The position numbers were made by a program, and so were the translations under genes. Below are positions 45,191 through 53,579 of a stretch of 53,703 nucleotides of DNA, in pieces. This DNA comes from Desulfobacterales bacterium (GTDB lineage Bacteria; Desulfobacterota; Desulfobacteria; Desulfobacterales; JAHEIW01): the NCBI GenBank assembly GCA_030145015.1, contig JAQYWI010000014.1, positions 1 to 53,703 of the forward strand, written 5' to 3'. The notes beneath the pieces are model-generated. The model was not told where the DNA came from. It did not search any database and was given only the letters and a program-made list of their open reading frames with translations. How positions within the stretch are numbered: position 1 is the first letter of the stretch; every line of letters begins with the position of its first letter.

Positions 45191-45297
45191 AACAGAAGAC
45201 AGAGGTCAGAACACGTAAATCGGTGGCGGCTGAAATAGATTCGGCGCCTTCGGTTATCTGTATTCTGTTTTCTGATTTCTGTTTTATGTCCTCTGGT
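45191..45297. repeat. Snap-back word repeat J (CAGAAGACAGAGG word), convergent gap
   Basis: Arm 1 (45191-45213) reads AACAGAAGACAGAGGTCAG. Arm 2 (45257-45297) iterates TCTGTATTCTGTTTTCTGATTTCTG and TCCTCTGG, the complementary words. A solitary MITE-like end lies immediately upstream (45178-45191). The gap separates convergent genes, so here the hairpin could terminate transcription from both sides. Confidence 0.7.
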
Positions 45298-45307
45298 TGT
45301 TCATCGT

Positions 45308-45919
45308 CTATGAATCGCCCGCTTCCAGCTTATCCAAAAAAGCCAAAGCATCGGCATCGACGGTTTCAAAGTTATTAAATGTGAGGTCATTAAAGTCCAG
45401 ATTCAGGTTTTTTCTCATCATTTCAAATATGGCAAGGTAACTAAATATGATTCGGTTTTGCCAGTTCAAACCGAATTTGGAAGCGTAATGCCTGATATCT
45501 TTTTCCCAACCTTCGATCTCTAAAAAGTCTCCATATGGCATGTTGTCCAGACAAAATACGGTTTGATTCAATATAAAGGTTTCGCGCCATTTTTCGTATT
45601 TTTGTTCAGGGTGGAAACCCAATGTTTTCAGAATTTGGTCCATGATCGCAAAATCGCTGACTTCGACCTCCAGTTCGTTGACAATTTTAAAATCTTTACT
45701 CTTCACCGGCGGGCTGGATTTAAGTGTAAAGGTTGTTTTCTCATCCTGTCGCAGGCGCAGCAGCGATTTTTTCTTTATCAGGCTGTGGTTTTCATCTTCA
45801 TATAGGATGTTGGTCTCAAAGAGGCGCCCTTTTGATCTGGCGCCCAGCTTAAGTATTTTGTTTCGCATGCCTGCAATGTTTGCAAGATAAAATTTTACCT
45901 CGATCTCAAGGTTTTGCAT
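45308..45919 (-). CDS. CYTH-domain protein (class IV adenylate cyclase/triphosphatase-like)
   Basis: 203 residues. NLEIEVKF carries the ExExK signature of the CYTH triphosphate tunnel fold. LLRLRQDEKTTFTLKSSP, NELEVEV and FLEIEGW supply the alternating charged strands that line the tunnel. Members include class IV adenylate cyclases, thiamine triphosphatases and inorganic triphosphatases; the substrate cannot be chosen from sequence alone. The C-terminal 50 residues are acidic and helical. It is convergent with the repeat-tailed protein gene. Confidence 0.85.
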   Translation of the reverse strand: MQNLEIEVKFYLANIAGMRNKILKLGARSKGRLFETNILYEDENHSLIKKKSLLRLRQDEKTTFTLKSSPPVKSKDFKIVNELEVEVSDFAIMDQILKTLGFHPEQKYEKWRETFILNQTVFCLDNMPYGDFLEIEGWEKDIRHYASKFGLNWQNRIIFSYLAIFEMMRKNLNLDFNDLTFNNFETVDADALAFLDKLEAGDS

Positions 45920-46029
45920 ATTCTTTCCTTATCAGTGATTTTTTGGGGGGGCGAAAGCTAAATTGGATTATAAAATTATTCCGATATGAATGTAAAGAGC
46001 CGGCGGATTCGGTCGATTTTATTTTTTTC

Positions 46030-46058
46030 TTGACATAGTTTGATATTTTATTTACATT
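46030..46058 (+). promoter_or_regulatory. Sigma70 promoter of rplM-rpsI
   Basis: TTGACA (46030-46035), a 17-bp spacer, then TACATT (46053-46058). The start near 46065 gives a leader of about 25 nt containing GAGGAG. Confidence 0.7.
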
Positions 46059-46090
46059 CGCTGGATTCGTTCATGTGAGGAGTTTGAAAG

Positions 46091-46528
46091 GTGAAAAAAT
46101 ATACATACAGTGCTAAAAGCTCGGACAACCAGGAGAAGTGGTACGTTTTTGATGCAAGCGGTGCGGTGCTCGGCAGGTTTGCTTCGCAAGTCGCCCAGCG
46201 TTTGCGCGGCAAACATAACCCGCTGTTTACACCGCATGCAGATACCGGTGATTGGGTTATCGTCATAAATGCCGATAAAATCGTCTTGACCGGCCGAAAA
46301 ATGGACCAGAAAATCTATTACCGTCACAGTGGCTATATTGGCGGCCTTAAACAAATGAATGCGAAGGAACTCCTGGAAAAAAAACCGGAAGAACTTGTTC
46401 GCTTAGCGGTTAAGGGTATGCTGCCCAAAAACAAGCTCGGACGGCAGCTCTTTAAAAAGCTGAAAGTGTATGCCGGCGAAAAGCATCCACACGAAGCTCA
46501 ACAGCCCGAGGTCTTGCAAATTTCATAG
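46091..46528 (+). CDS. rplM: 50S ribosomal protein L13
   Basis: 145 residues with a GTG start and GAGGAG about 10 nt upstream. [33 protein letters not shown] and the [36 protein letters not shown] block are invariant L13 segments. It assembles early into the 50S subunit. It is cotranscribed with rpsI as in most bacteria. Confidence 0.98.
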   Translation: MKKYTYSAKSSDNQEKWYVFDASGAVLGRFASQVAQRLRGKHNPLFTPHADTGDWVIVINADKIVLTGRKMDQKIYYRHSGYIGGLKQMNAKELLEKKPEELVRLAVKGMLPKNKLGRQLFKKLKVYAGEKHPHEAQQPEVLQIS

Positions 46529-46566
46529 AGAGCAAAAAATATACATTTAATTTGTTGAGGAACTCA

Positions 46567-46962
46567 ATGCCAAAAGAAAACTTTTATTACGCGACCGGAA
46601 AACGAAAAAATGCGATTGCCAGAACCTGGTTGGAACCCGGAACGGGTGAAATCACTATAAATAATCGGCCCGTAGAAGACTATTTCCCAATCGAAACGAT
46701 GCGGATTGATTTGGTAGCGCCATTTAAGCTAACCAATACCATCGACGGCTACAACGTGAAAGTCAATGTCCATGGCGGCGGCATTTCAGGCCAGGCGGGG
46801 GCGGTCCGGCACGGCATTACCAAAGCGCTCATCCTGGCTGATCCGGATCTGAGAATGCCTTTGAAGAAAGCCGGTTTTGTTAAACGTGATCCTCGGGTCA
46901 AAGAAAGAAAGAAATACGGCCAGAGGGGAGCCCGGGCGCGTTTTCAATTCTCCAAACGTTAA
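46567..46962 (+). CDS. rpsI: 30S ribosomal protein S9
   Basis: 131 residues from the ATG at 46567, with TGAGGA 7 nt upstream; an in-frame TTG at 46552 is not supported. ATGKRKNAIARTWL, GGGISGQAGAVRHGITKAL and the C-terminal KKYGQRGARARFQFSKR are diagnostic. The basic tail reaches the P-site tRNA. Confidence 0.98.
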   Translation: MPKENFYYATGKRKNAIARTWLEPGTGEITINNRPVEDYFPIETMRIDLVAPFKLTNTIDGYNVKVNVHGGGISGQAGAVRHGITKALILADPDLRMPLKKAGFVKRDPRVKERKKYGQRGARARFQFSKR

Positions 46963-46983
46963 AATACTTTTTCTGATAGATCC

Positions 46984-47017
46984 AAAAGGGGACAGGCAAA
47001 AGCCTATCCCCTTTTTT
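46984..47017 (+). terminator. Terminator of rplM-rpsI
   Basis: AAAAGGGGA-C-AGGC (46984-46997) pairs with GCCT-A-TCCCCTTTT (47002-47015) across an AAAA loop, followed by T residues. It starts 22 bp after the rpsI stop. Confidence 0.9.
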
Positions 47018-47128
47018 AATGAACGCAAAACGACTCCCGGCCGGGAGACCAAGACCGGCTGATTCATGAACTCAACCACCAGATTTATAAAACCTTCTAT
47101 GCTACCGTAAATCATTTGGATAAGGAAA

Positions 47129-47914
47129 ATGAAATTGGAAAAGGAAGTTTGGTTGCAGAACCTGACGTGGGAGGATGTCAAACAGAAGACCACCGAGAGC
47201 CAGGGTACCATTATCCTGCCCATCGGCAGTACGGAACAGCATGGACCGCATCTACCGGTCGGAACCGACACTATGGTGGCCAATTCGATTGCCGAAGCGG
47301 CGGCCCTTAAAGCCGGGATTTTGGTTGCCCCGCCGCTGTGGTTTGGTTGGAGTCCTCATCATCTGGTGCTTCCCGGCACCATTACGATAAGAGCCGAGGT
47401 GCTGATCGAGATTGCTTTTGACATGATCAAATCCCTGTCCAGTCATAAATTCGACAAATTTATTCTGCTAAATGGTCATCGGATTGTCAATGTGGCCTGG
47501 ATGCAAATTGCAGCCGAAAGAGCCAAAAGGGAGTTAGGGATTAAAGTGGTTATATTCGATCCGGCTTATATGTCGAAAGAATTTACCGGCGATATGGACT
47601 GGGGTGAAGTCGGGCATGCGGAAGAGATCGAGGGCTCGCATATGTGGTACTGTTACCCGGATCTGGTGAAGATGGAAAGAGCCCAGGATAATCCCCATCA
47701 GCACAATCGAATTTATCACGTCGATCCAGGGTATTCCGGCGATACCCTTTGTTATGTGCCTAGCAGTCCGGCAGAAATGGAAAGATTGGCAGAAAAATCC
47801 GGCGGAACCTCAGGCGAGTCAACAAAGGCTTCTCAAGAGCTTGGACAGAAATATCATGCGCATCTCGTTGATCGGATGGTGGAGACTATCGCGTTTTTAC
47901 AGAAACAGGCGTAA
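47129..47914 (+). CDS. Creatininase-family amidohydrolase
   Basis: 261 residues. IILPIGSTEQHGPHLPVGTD (about 26-45) supplies the metal-binding Glu, His and Asp, GWSPHHLVLPGTI is a family signature, and EVGHAEEIEGSHM gives the later His/Glu. The usual NGHGGN is NGHRIVN here, so the glycine pair that shapes the active site is changed. The family includes creatininase and riboflavin/F420-related amidohydrolases (ArfB, MftE); the reaction is not assignable. It lies upstream of a locus for 5-oxoproline use, where an amide hydrolase would make sense, but this link is inference. Confidence 0.85.
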   Translation: MKLEKEVWLQNLTWEDVKQKTTESQGTIILPIGSTEQHGPHLPVGTDTMVANSIAEAAALKAGILVAPPLWFGWSPHHLVLPGTITIRAEVLIEIAFDMIKSLSSHKFDKFILLNGHRIVNVAWMQIAAERAKRELGIKVVIFDPAYMSKEFTGDMDWGEVGHAEEIEGSHMWYCYPDLVKMERAQDNPHQHNRIYHVDPGYSGDTLCYVPSSPAEMERLAEKSGGTSGESTKASQELGQKYHAHLVDRMVETIAFLQKQA

Positions 47915-47967
47915 CTGAAACCGGATGGTTTGCCATATAAAAGAAATCGCTTGCGTTAAGATTATTG

Positions 47968-49320
47968 TCAGCCCGGAGCATCAAACTTTTCCAGAAAATG
48001 AGTATCGATATCTCCTCTGATGAAATCCTCATCCTGAAATACAGTTTGATGAAAGGGAACCGTAACTTTTATGCCTTCTATCTGGAATTCAGAAAGCGCT
48101 CTTTGCATTCTTTTAATCGCCATATCTCGATCTTTAGCCCACACCACTAATTTACCGATCAGGGAATCATAAAACGGTGATATTTCATAGTGATTGAAAA
48201 TATGCGTATCCATTCGGACACCCGGTCCGCCGGGCAAGATGAGATTTTTGATTTCGCCCGGGGAAGGCATAAAATTATCTGCCGGATCGGCAGCATTAAT
48301 GCGACATTCCATCGACCATCCGTTCAGGCGAATTTCATCCTGTCCCAGCGTTAACTTTTCACCCTGTGCCAAAAGGATCTGCTGCTGTACGATATCGAGG
48401 CCGGTGACCAGCTCGGTTACCGGATGTTCAACCTGAACCCGGGCATTTACTTCCATAAAATAAAAGTTCTTGTTTTTATCCACCAGGAACTCCATGGTGC
48501 CGGCATTGGTGTATCCAATCGAACGGGCGACCTGAATTGCAGTCTCTCCCAATGTGTGCCGCAAGACTTCATCGACAAAGGGCGAAGGCGACTCTTCAAT
48601 CAGTTTCTGGTATCTCATCTGGATACTGCATTCTCTCTCGCCGAGGTGAATATAGTTGCCGAAATGATCCCCTATAATCTGGATTTCGATGTGCCGGGGT
48701 TTTTGGATGTATTTTTCGAGATAGAGGTCCGGATTGCCGAAGGCCGCGCGGGCCTCTCCGGAGGCCACCGCAAGTGCATCTGCCAGTTCATCTTTATCAT
48801 AGGCGATGCGCATACCCCTACCACCCCCACCGCCTGAGGCCTTAAGGATAACGGGATAGCCCACATCCGCGGCAACCTCAAAGGCCTCCTGCGGCGAGGA
48901 AATTATGTCATCACTTCCGGGTATAATTGAAATGCCCAGCGCCATTAAGGTTTTGCGGGCAGCCGATTTGTTGCCGGATGTGGCAATGCACTCAGCAGAA
49001 GGACCGATAAATATCAGGTTGTTGTCGACACAGGCCTTGGCGAAGGCTGCGTTTTCAGACAAAAAACCATACCCGGGGTGAACGGCATCAGCTTTGGTTT
49101 GCGTTGCCGCTTGAATGATGTTATCCATATTCAGATAACTTTTTCTGCTCAATGCGGGACCGATGTTGACCGCTTCATCCGCGTATTTGACGTGCAGCGC
49201 ATCTTTATCCGCATCGGAGAAAACTGCCACCGTTTTAATTTCCATTTCCTTGCAGGCACGGATTATGCGGACTGCGATTTCGCCACGGTTGGCAATTAAA
49301 AGCTTCTTGAAAGTCATCAT
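47968..49320 (-). CDS. accC: Biotin carboxylase (AccC-like)
   Basis: 450 residues from the ATG at 49320 (MMTFKKLLIANRGEIAVRI), preceded by AAAAGG; an ATG 16 codons earlier would overlap the upstream gene and adds non-family residues. The ATP-grasp Gly-loop GGGGRGMRI and FYFMEVNARVQVEHPVTE are intact. It carboxylates biotin on a carrier. No carboxyltransferase gene is in view; the neighbouring carrier and pxp genes suggest a pathway-specific rather than fatty-acid role. Confidence 0.92.
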   Translation of the reverse strand: MMTFKKLLIANRGEIAVRIIRACKEMEIKTVAVFSDADKDALHVKYADEAVNIGPALSRKSYLNMDNIIQAATQTKADAVHPGYGFLSENAAFAKACVDNNLIFIGPSAECIATSGNKSAARKTLMALGISIIPGSDDIISSPQEAFEVAADVGYPVILKASGGGGGRGMRIAYDKDELADALAVASGEARAAFGNPDLYLEKYIQKPRHIEIQIIGDHFGNYIHLGERECSIQMRYQKLIEESPSPFVDEVLRHTLGETAIQVARSIGYTNAGTMEFLVDKNKNFYFMEVNARVQVEHPVTELVTGLDIVQQQILLAQGEKLTLGQDEIRLNGWSMECRINAADPADNFMPSPGEIKNLILPGGPGVRMDTHIFNHYEISPFYDSLIGKLVVWAKDRDMAIKRMQRALSEFQIEGIKVTVPFHQTVFQDEDFIRGDIDTHFLEKFDAPG

Positions 49321-49354
49321 ATTTACCTTTTTGGCAGTTGGGCAGGATGGATGC

Positions 49355-49606
49355 TTAACCGATTTCAATCTCTATGAGTTCTTGATTCTTCATGACTGGT
49401 TCTTCATCTTCTACAAGGATCTTTTGCACAATTCCGGCCTGATCGGCCCGCAATTCTGTAAATATTTTCATGGATTCGATCATACATACCACATCTGAAA
49501 CATTGATCTGTTGTCCCACTTCCACCAAAGGCCTCTCTCCTGGAGCTGATGCCCTGTAAAAAGTCCCCATAACAGGTGATTTGACTATGTATTGATTGAG
49601 TCCCAT
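49355..49606 (-). CDS. Biotin/lipoyl carrier protein (AccB-like, short form)
   Basis: 83 residues. VKSPVMGTFYRA starts the biotinyl domain and CMIESMKIF has the biotinylated Lys in E-S-M-K (EAMK in most carriers). It lacks the long N-terminal region of AccB, so it is a carrier domain alone. GGAGAAAG precedes the ATG. It is first gene of a two-gene accB-accC-like operon divergent from the TRAP genes. Similar short carriers accompany pxp 5-oxoprolinase genes in other genomes. Confidence 0.9.
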   Translation of the reverse strand: MGLNQYIVKSPVMGTFYRASAPGERPLVEVGQQINVSDVVCMIESMKIFTELRADQAGIVQKILVEDEEPVMKNQELIEIEIG

Positions 49607-49637
49607 TCAGCTTTCTCCTTTCGGTTATTCGATTTTT

Positions 49638-49652
49638 TTTCACTTGGTGAAA
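49638..49652. promoter_or_regulatory. Palindrome TTTCAC-TTG-GTGAAA
   Basis: A perfect 6-bp dyad with a 3-bp centre, 32 bp upstream of the accB-like start in the divergent control region. The centre contains TCACTT, which recurs in the dyad at 49751. It is a candidate operator. Confidence 0.45.
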
Positions 49653-49750
49653 TATACTGGACATATATAATAGTTATCTGTCAACACTATTTTTAAACGG
49701 ATTATTCTTTACATGACTTCCTGAAATATGTATGAAAGGTGCGTATGATT

Positions 49751-49771
49751 AAAGTGAGCTAAAATCACTTT
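49751..49771. promoter_or_regulatory. Dyad AAAGTGA-N7-TCACTTT
   Basis: Perfect 7-bp arms (49751-49757 and 49765-49771), about 80 bp upstream of dctP. It shares the AAGTGA/TCACTT half-site with the dyad at 49638. One repressor could bind both and coordinate the divergent operons; a short hairpin is the alternative. Confidence 0.45.
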
Positions 49772-49853
49772 CGGTTTTATTTAGGATACAAATGGGACCT
49801 ATCGGCCGGCATTTAAGGTTCTCACCACACCACAGCAAAAGGAGGAAGGAATT

Positions 49854-50843
49854 ATGAAAAAGACTTTTATCGTATCGATTTGTCTAATCTTTACCCTGGT
49901 ATCCTTTTCGGGTGCGTTCGCAAAATCCAAATGGGATCTGCATCTGAACTATCCCGCGGGAAACTTTCACTCAAAGGGTGCCCAGCGCTTTGCCGACAAG
50001 GTAAAGGAAGCAACCAACGGGGAGCTTACGATCGTATTGCATCCCGGTGCCGCCCTGGGATTCAAGGGCCCTGAACTGCTGCGTGCCGTGGCTGAAGGTC
50101 AGCTCGTCATTGCTGAAGTCCCCACCGGCATGGTGGAAGGTGATGCCCCGACGCTGGCTCTGACAGCTCAGCCCTTCATATCCGCCAACGCCTTCGAACA
50201 GCGCCTTCTCTATCAGCTGGCCAAACCGACCTATGCCAAGATTCTTAAAAAATTCAATCAGTTCACCCTGTATTCCTCTGTATGGCCATTTTCCGGGATC
50301 TATACCCAGCGTGCCGTCAGGGCAGAATCGGATCTCAAGGGGCTGAAAATGAGAGTCTATGACGGCACCGGTCTTGCCTTCGGAAAAGCGACCGGCATCG
50401 CAGCGCGCAAGATGCCTTTCAGTGAAGTCTATCCCGCTATGAAAGCCGGGCTGCTGGATTCCATGTACACGTCGTCTGTATCCGGCGTCGATGCCAAGGC
50501 CTGGGAGGTTCTCAAATATTTTACCCCCATCAATATCGTCGGCCCGGTGAATATGATCAACGTCAACCTCGCTGCCTGGAACAAGCTTCCCAAAAACATC
50601 CAGAAAACGGTGTCTGAAATTGCCGCTCAGATGGAAGATGAGATGTGGAATCTGGCCGGAGACATGGACCGCAAAAGCCGGGCCACCTTGGTTGACAAGG
50701 GCATGGCCATCGATCCCGTCAGCAATGAATTCCGCACCCAGTTGGATACGGTTGGGAAAAAACTGCGCTCCACATGGGCCCAAAAAGCGGGTGCCGACGC
50801 CCAAAAGATCTTAGACGAATATGACAGGATCACAGGACGTTAG
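49854..50843 (+). CDS. dctP: TRAP transporter substrate-binding protein DctP
   Basis: 329 residues. The signal peptide ends near SGAFAKSKWDLHLNYP. The DctP fold motifs FADKVKEATNGELTIVLHPGAALG (about 44-67) and LKGLKMRVYDGTGLAFGKATGIAARKMPFSEVYPAMKAGLLD, including the ligand-carboxylate-binding Arg region, are clear. It captures an organic acid in the periplasm for DctQM. AAAGGAGGAAGG precedes the ATG. Substrate is inferred from neighbouring pxp genes to be 5-oxoproline or a similar compound. Confidence 0.92.
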   Translation: MKKTFIVSICLIFTLVSFSGAFAKSKWDLHLNYPAGNFHSKGAQRFADKVKEATNGELTIVLHPGAALGFKGPELLRAVAEGQLVIAEVPTGMVEGDAPTLALTAQPFISANAFEQRLLYQLAKPTYAKILKKFNQFTLYSSVWPFSGIYTQRAVRAESDLKGLKMRVYDGTGLAFGKATGIAARKMPFSEVYPAMKAGLLDSMYTSSVSGVDAKAWEVLKYFTPINIVGPVNMINVNLAAWNKLPKNIQKTVSEIAAQMEDEMWNLAGDMDRKSRATLVDKGMAIDPVSNEFRTQLDTVGKKLRSTWAQKAGADAQKILDEYDRITGR

Positions 50844-50865
50844 TCGTAAACCTCTAATATCATAT

Positions 50866-50909
50866 AAATGAGCGGGTTTGAGTTGACGATTCGCCGGACC
50901 CGCTCATTT
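50866..50909 (+). other. 12-bp intercistronic hairpin between dctP and dctQ
   Basis: AAATGAGCGGGT (50866-50877) and ACCCGCTCATTT (50898-50909) pair perfectly around a 20-nt loop, with a short AT-rich tail. It may act as a partial terminator or 3' stabiliser that keeps the binding protein more abundant than the permease. Confidence 0.7.
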
Positions 50910-50933
50910 CATTATGACGGAAGACGGTGGAAA

Positions 50934-51437
50934 ATGAACACCCTGGTCAGATTGACAGACAATTTGAGCAATTGGATGGCCAAGATTTCTGCGGTGATGC
51001 TGGGGCTGATGACCCTATTGATTCTGGTTGAAATTTTTCTCTGGAATATATTTTCAAAGACCACCCTCATTGCCGATGAGTACTGCGCATACGGACTGGC
51101 AGCTATCATTTTTCTTGGGGCGGGATATTGCCTTAAAGAAAAGGGGCATATCAGAATCACCCTCGTGCTGGGGTTCCTGCCGGAAAAACTGTCACGGATA
51201 ATCACTTTTGCGGCTACGGCAATAACCACCGCTTTTATGGCATATCTATGGTGGTACCTCCTTAAAATGGTGCAGTCTGCCGTACGTTACAATTCAACCT
51301 CGGGCACCTTGACCCATACGCCCCTGTGGATTCCGCAGACCCTGATGCTTATCGGTGCGGCCGGCTTCTTTTTGCAACTGCTGGCTACGACCATTAAAAC
51401 CTATGAGGCGATCGGGACCGGGGAGGAGGTGGTCTAG
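50934..51437 (+). CDS. dctQ: TRAP transporter small permease DctQ
   Basis: 167 residues from the ATG at 50934, with GGTGG upstream; an in-frame ATG at 50868 lies inside the hairpin stem and adds a charged non-family leader. Four hydrophobic helices are visible (about 18-40, 55-72, 90-110, 130-150). It forms the membrane complex with DctM. Its stop overlaps the dctM GTG start by one base. Confidence 0.9.
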   Translation: MNTLVRLTDNLSNWMAKISAVMLGLMTLLILVEIFLWNIFSKTTLIADEYCAYGLAAIIFLGAGYCLKEKGHIRITLVLGFLPEKLSRIITFAATAITTAFMAYLWWYLLKMVQSAVRYNSTSGTLTHTPLWIPQTLMLIGAAGFFLQLLATTIKTYEAIGTGEEVV

Positions 51438-52744
51438 TGGAGGCCAACTTGACGATGGCCCTGGTGGTCTTCGGAATTCTTTTCCTCACCCTGGCAGCCG
51501 GTATCTGGGTTGGATTTTCCCTTTTCATCGTCGGCTTTTTGGGGATGGTGTTATTCAACCCCCTGCCGGCCGGCAACAATATGGCCTCGTCAGTATGGGC
51601 CACCATTGAAAAATGGGAATATGTGGCCCTGCCGCTTTTTATCCTCATGGGCGAAATACTGTATCGATCGGGTATCTCCGAAAAGCTTTTCAAGTCTCTG
51701 GTGCCCTGGCTCTACCGTCTTCCCGGCGGCCTGCTGTTAATGAACATCGTATCCTGCACACTGTTTGCGGCGGTATCCGGTTCCAGTGCCGCCACAACCG
51801 CCACCGTCGGCCGGATTACCCTGGCCGAGTTCGACAAGCTGGGTTATGATCGGAGCCTGGCGATGGGATCCCTTGCGGGGGCCGGTACCCTGGGATTTTT
51901 AATTCCGCCATCCCTGATCATGATCGTTTATGCCATTTTAGCCGAAGTATCCATCGGCAAAATGTTCATGGCCGGCATCCTCCCCGGTTTGCTCCTGTCG
52001 GGAATTTACTCGAGCTATATCATCTACCGCGGTATCCGTAATCCTGAGATTGCGCCCCAAACTCAGGAAAGTTACAGCTGGAAGGAACGACTGGTGGGCC
52101 TCAAAGACCTGGCCCCGACGGTGATTTTGATTCTGATGGTTTTGGGGAGTATATACGGCGGGGTGGCCACTCCAACCGAGGCCGCCGCCCTGGGAGTTTT
52201 CGGGGCCACCCTATTTGCGTTCATCAACCGGCGGATGAATCCCAAAATTTTTTTCCAATGCCTGGTCGGCGCGGTCAAAACCAATGCCATGATCATGATG
52301 ATCGTGGTAGGCGCCGGTTTTCTATCCCGGGTAATGGGATTTCTGGGTATCCCAGCCACCATTACCAGGACCATCACGGAACTGGATCTTTCCCCCTACA
52401 TACTCATGATACTTTTGGGCGGATTTTATGTACTACTGGGCTGCCTGCTCGATGGTTTTTCCATCGTGGTGATGACCCTGCCGATTGCCTTGCCCATGGT
52501 TACGCTGGCCGGTTTTGATCCTATCTGGTTTGGTATCTATCTGATTCTGATGGTGGAGGTCAGCCAGATCACTCCGCCGGTTGGGTTTAATTTGTTTGTT
52601 ATCCAGGGTTTGACCGGCGAGCCGATTGTGAAGATCGCAAGATACGCATTGCCCTTTTTCTTTCTGATGCTGTTGACCACGGCCATTCTGACTGTTTTTC
52701 CGAATATCGCCCTGTTTCTTCCCAACTTGATGACGGTCAAATGA
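51437..52744 (+). CDS. dctM: TRAP transporter large permease DctM
   Basis: 435 residues with a GTG start and GGAGGAGG 7 nt upstream. About 12 hydrophobic helices are visible. Family motifs include PLFILMGEILYRSGISEKLF, AAVSGSSAATTATVGRI and EVSQITPPVGFNLFVIQ. It carries out sodium-coupled substrate transport with DctPQ. The pxpA gene follows after about 60 bp. Confidence 0.95.
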   Translation: MEANLTMALVVFGILFLTLAAGIWVGFSLFIVGFLGMVLFNPLPAGNNMASSVWATIEKWEYVALPLFILMGEILYRSGISEKLFKSLVPWLYRLPGGLLLMNIVSCTLFAAVSGSSAATTATVGRITLAEFDKLGYDRSLAMGSLAGAGTLGFLIPPSLIMIVYAILAEVSIGKMFMAGILPGLLLSGIYSSYIIYRGIRNPEIAPQTQESYSWKERLVGLKDLAPTVILILMVLGSIYGGVATPTEAAALGVFGATLFAFINRRMNPKIFFQCLVGAVKTNAMIMMIVVGAGFLSRVMGFLGIPATITRTITELDLSPYILMILLGGFYVLLGCLLDGFSIVVMTLPIALPMVTLAGFDPIWFGIYLILMVEVSQITPPVGFNLFVIQGLTGEPIVKIARYALPFFFLMLLTTAILTVFPNIALFLPNLMTVK

Positions 52745-52805
52745 TCGGCCGCTGCGATGGGCGACGATTAGCCGTAAACACATTCATTTTGAAAGGAGAT
52801 GCCTG

Positions 52806-53579
52806 GTGAAAAAAATTGATCTCAATTGCGATATGGGTGAAAGCTTTGGTGCCTATAAGCTGGGCATGGATGAAGAGGTCATTCAATACATCACCTCTGC
52901 CAACATCGCCTGCGCCTGGCATGCCGGAGATCCCTCGGTGATGAACCGCACCGTTGCAATGGCCATGGAACATGGAGTGGGTGTGGGCGCTCATCCGGGC
53001 TATCCCGACCTGCTGGGTTTCGGTCGCCGCGACATGGACTGCACCATGGAAGACCTCCGCAATTATGTGATTTTTCAGCTCGGCGCGCTTCAGGCGTTTT
53101 GTAGCGTTCACGGTACGAAACTTCAACACGTAAAGCCCCACGGCGCGTTGTACCTGACGGCGGTGGAAAATGAGGGCGTTGCCCGGGTGGTGGCCGAAGC
53201 GATCGTCAGTGTGAATCCTGAGCTTTTATACGTTGCGCTGGCCGGTGCCAAAGGAGAACTCATGCGGCGCATCGGACAGGAAGTGGGGCTCAAAGTGGTT
53301 TACGAGGCCTTTCCCGACAGGGCTTACACACCGGAAGGTACGCTATTATCCCGGCGTCAGGCCGGGGCGGTAATCAAAGACCCACAGGAAGTCTCACAAA
53401 GAGCACTGCGGATGGTAAAAGAAGGCGTTGTTATCGCAGTGGACGGAACCACCATTCCGCTCGAAGCCCAGACGCTTTGCGTCCACGGAGATACTCCCAC
53501 GGCGGTGGATCTTGTCAGAAGCATCCGCCAGGCGATGGAGGCCGACGGGGTGGTGTTAACACCGATGGGAAAGAAATGA
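52806..53579 (+). CDS. pxpA: 5-oxoprolinase subunit PxpA (LamB/YcsF family)
   Basis: 257 residues with a GTG start and AAAGGAGA upstream. MKKIDLNCDMGESFGAYKLGMDEEVI, the HAGDP motif (here IACAWHAGDPSVM, with Ala-Trp where Gly-Phe is more usual), GVGAHPGYPDLLGFGRR and HGDTPTAVDL define the family. PxpA with PxpBC hydrolyses 5-oxoproline to glutamate using ATP. It directly follows the TRAP genes. Confidence 0.95.
   Translation: MKKIDLNCDMGESFGAYKLGMDEEVIQYITSANIACAWHAGDPSVMNRTVAMAMEHGVGVGAHPGYPDLLGFGRRDMDCTMEDLRNYVIFQLGALQAFCSVHGTKLQHVKPHGALYLTAVENEGVARVVAEAIVSVNPELLYVALAGAKGELMRRIGQEVGLKVVYEAFPDRAYTPEGTLLSRRQAGAVIKDPQEVSQRALRMVKEGVVIAVDGTTIPLEAQTLCVHGDTPTAVDLVRSIRQAMEADGVVLTPMGKK

Noticed and set aside
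17871..45297. CRISPR arrays
   Set aside because: Repeats are short, degenerate and arranged as inverted arms, with no regular unique spacers and no cas genes.
50868..50933. Longer N-terminus for DctQ
   Set aside because: The ATG at 50868 lies in a perfect hairpin stem and adds an Arg-rich leader not expected in this family.
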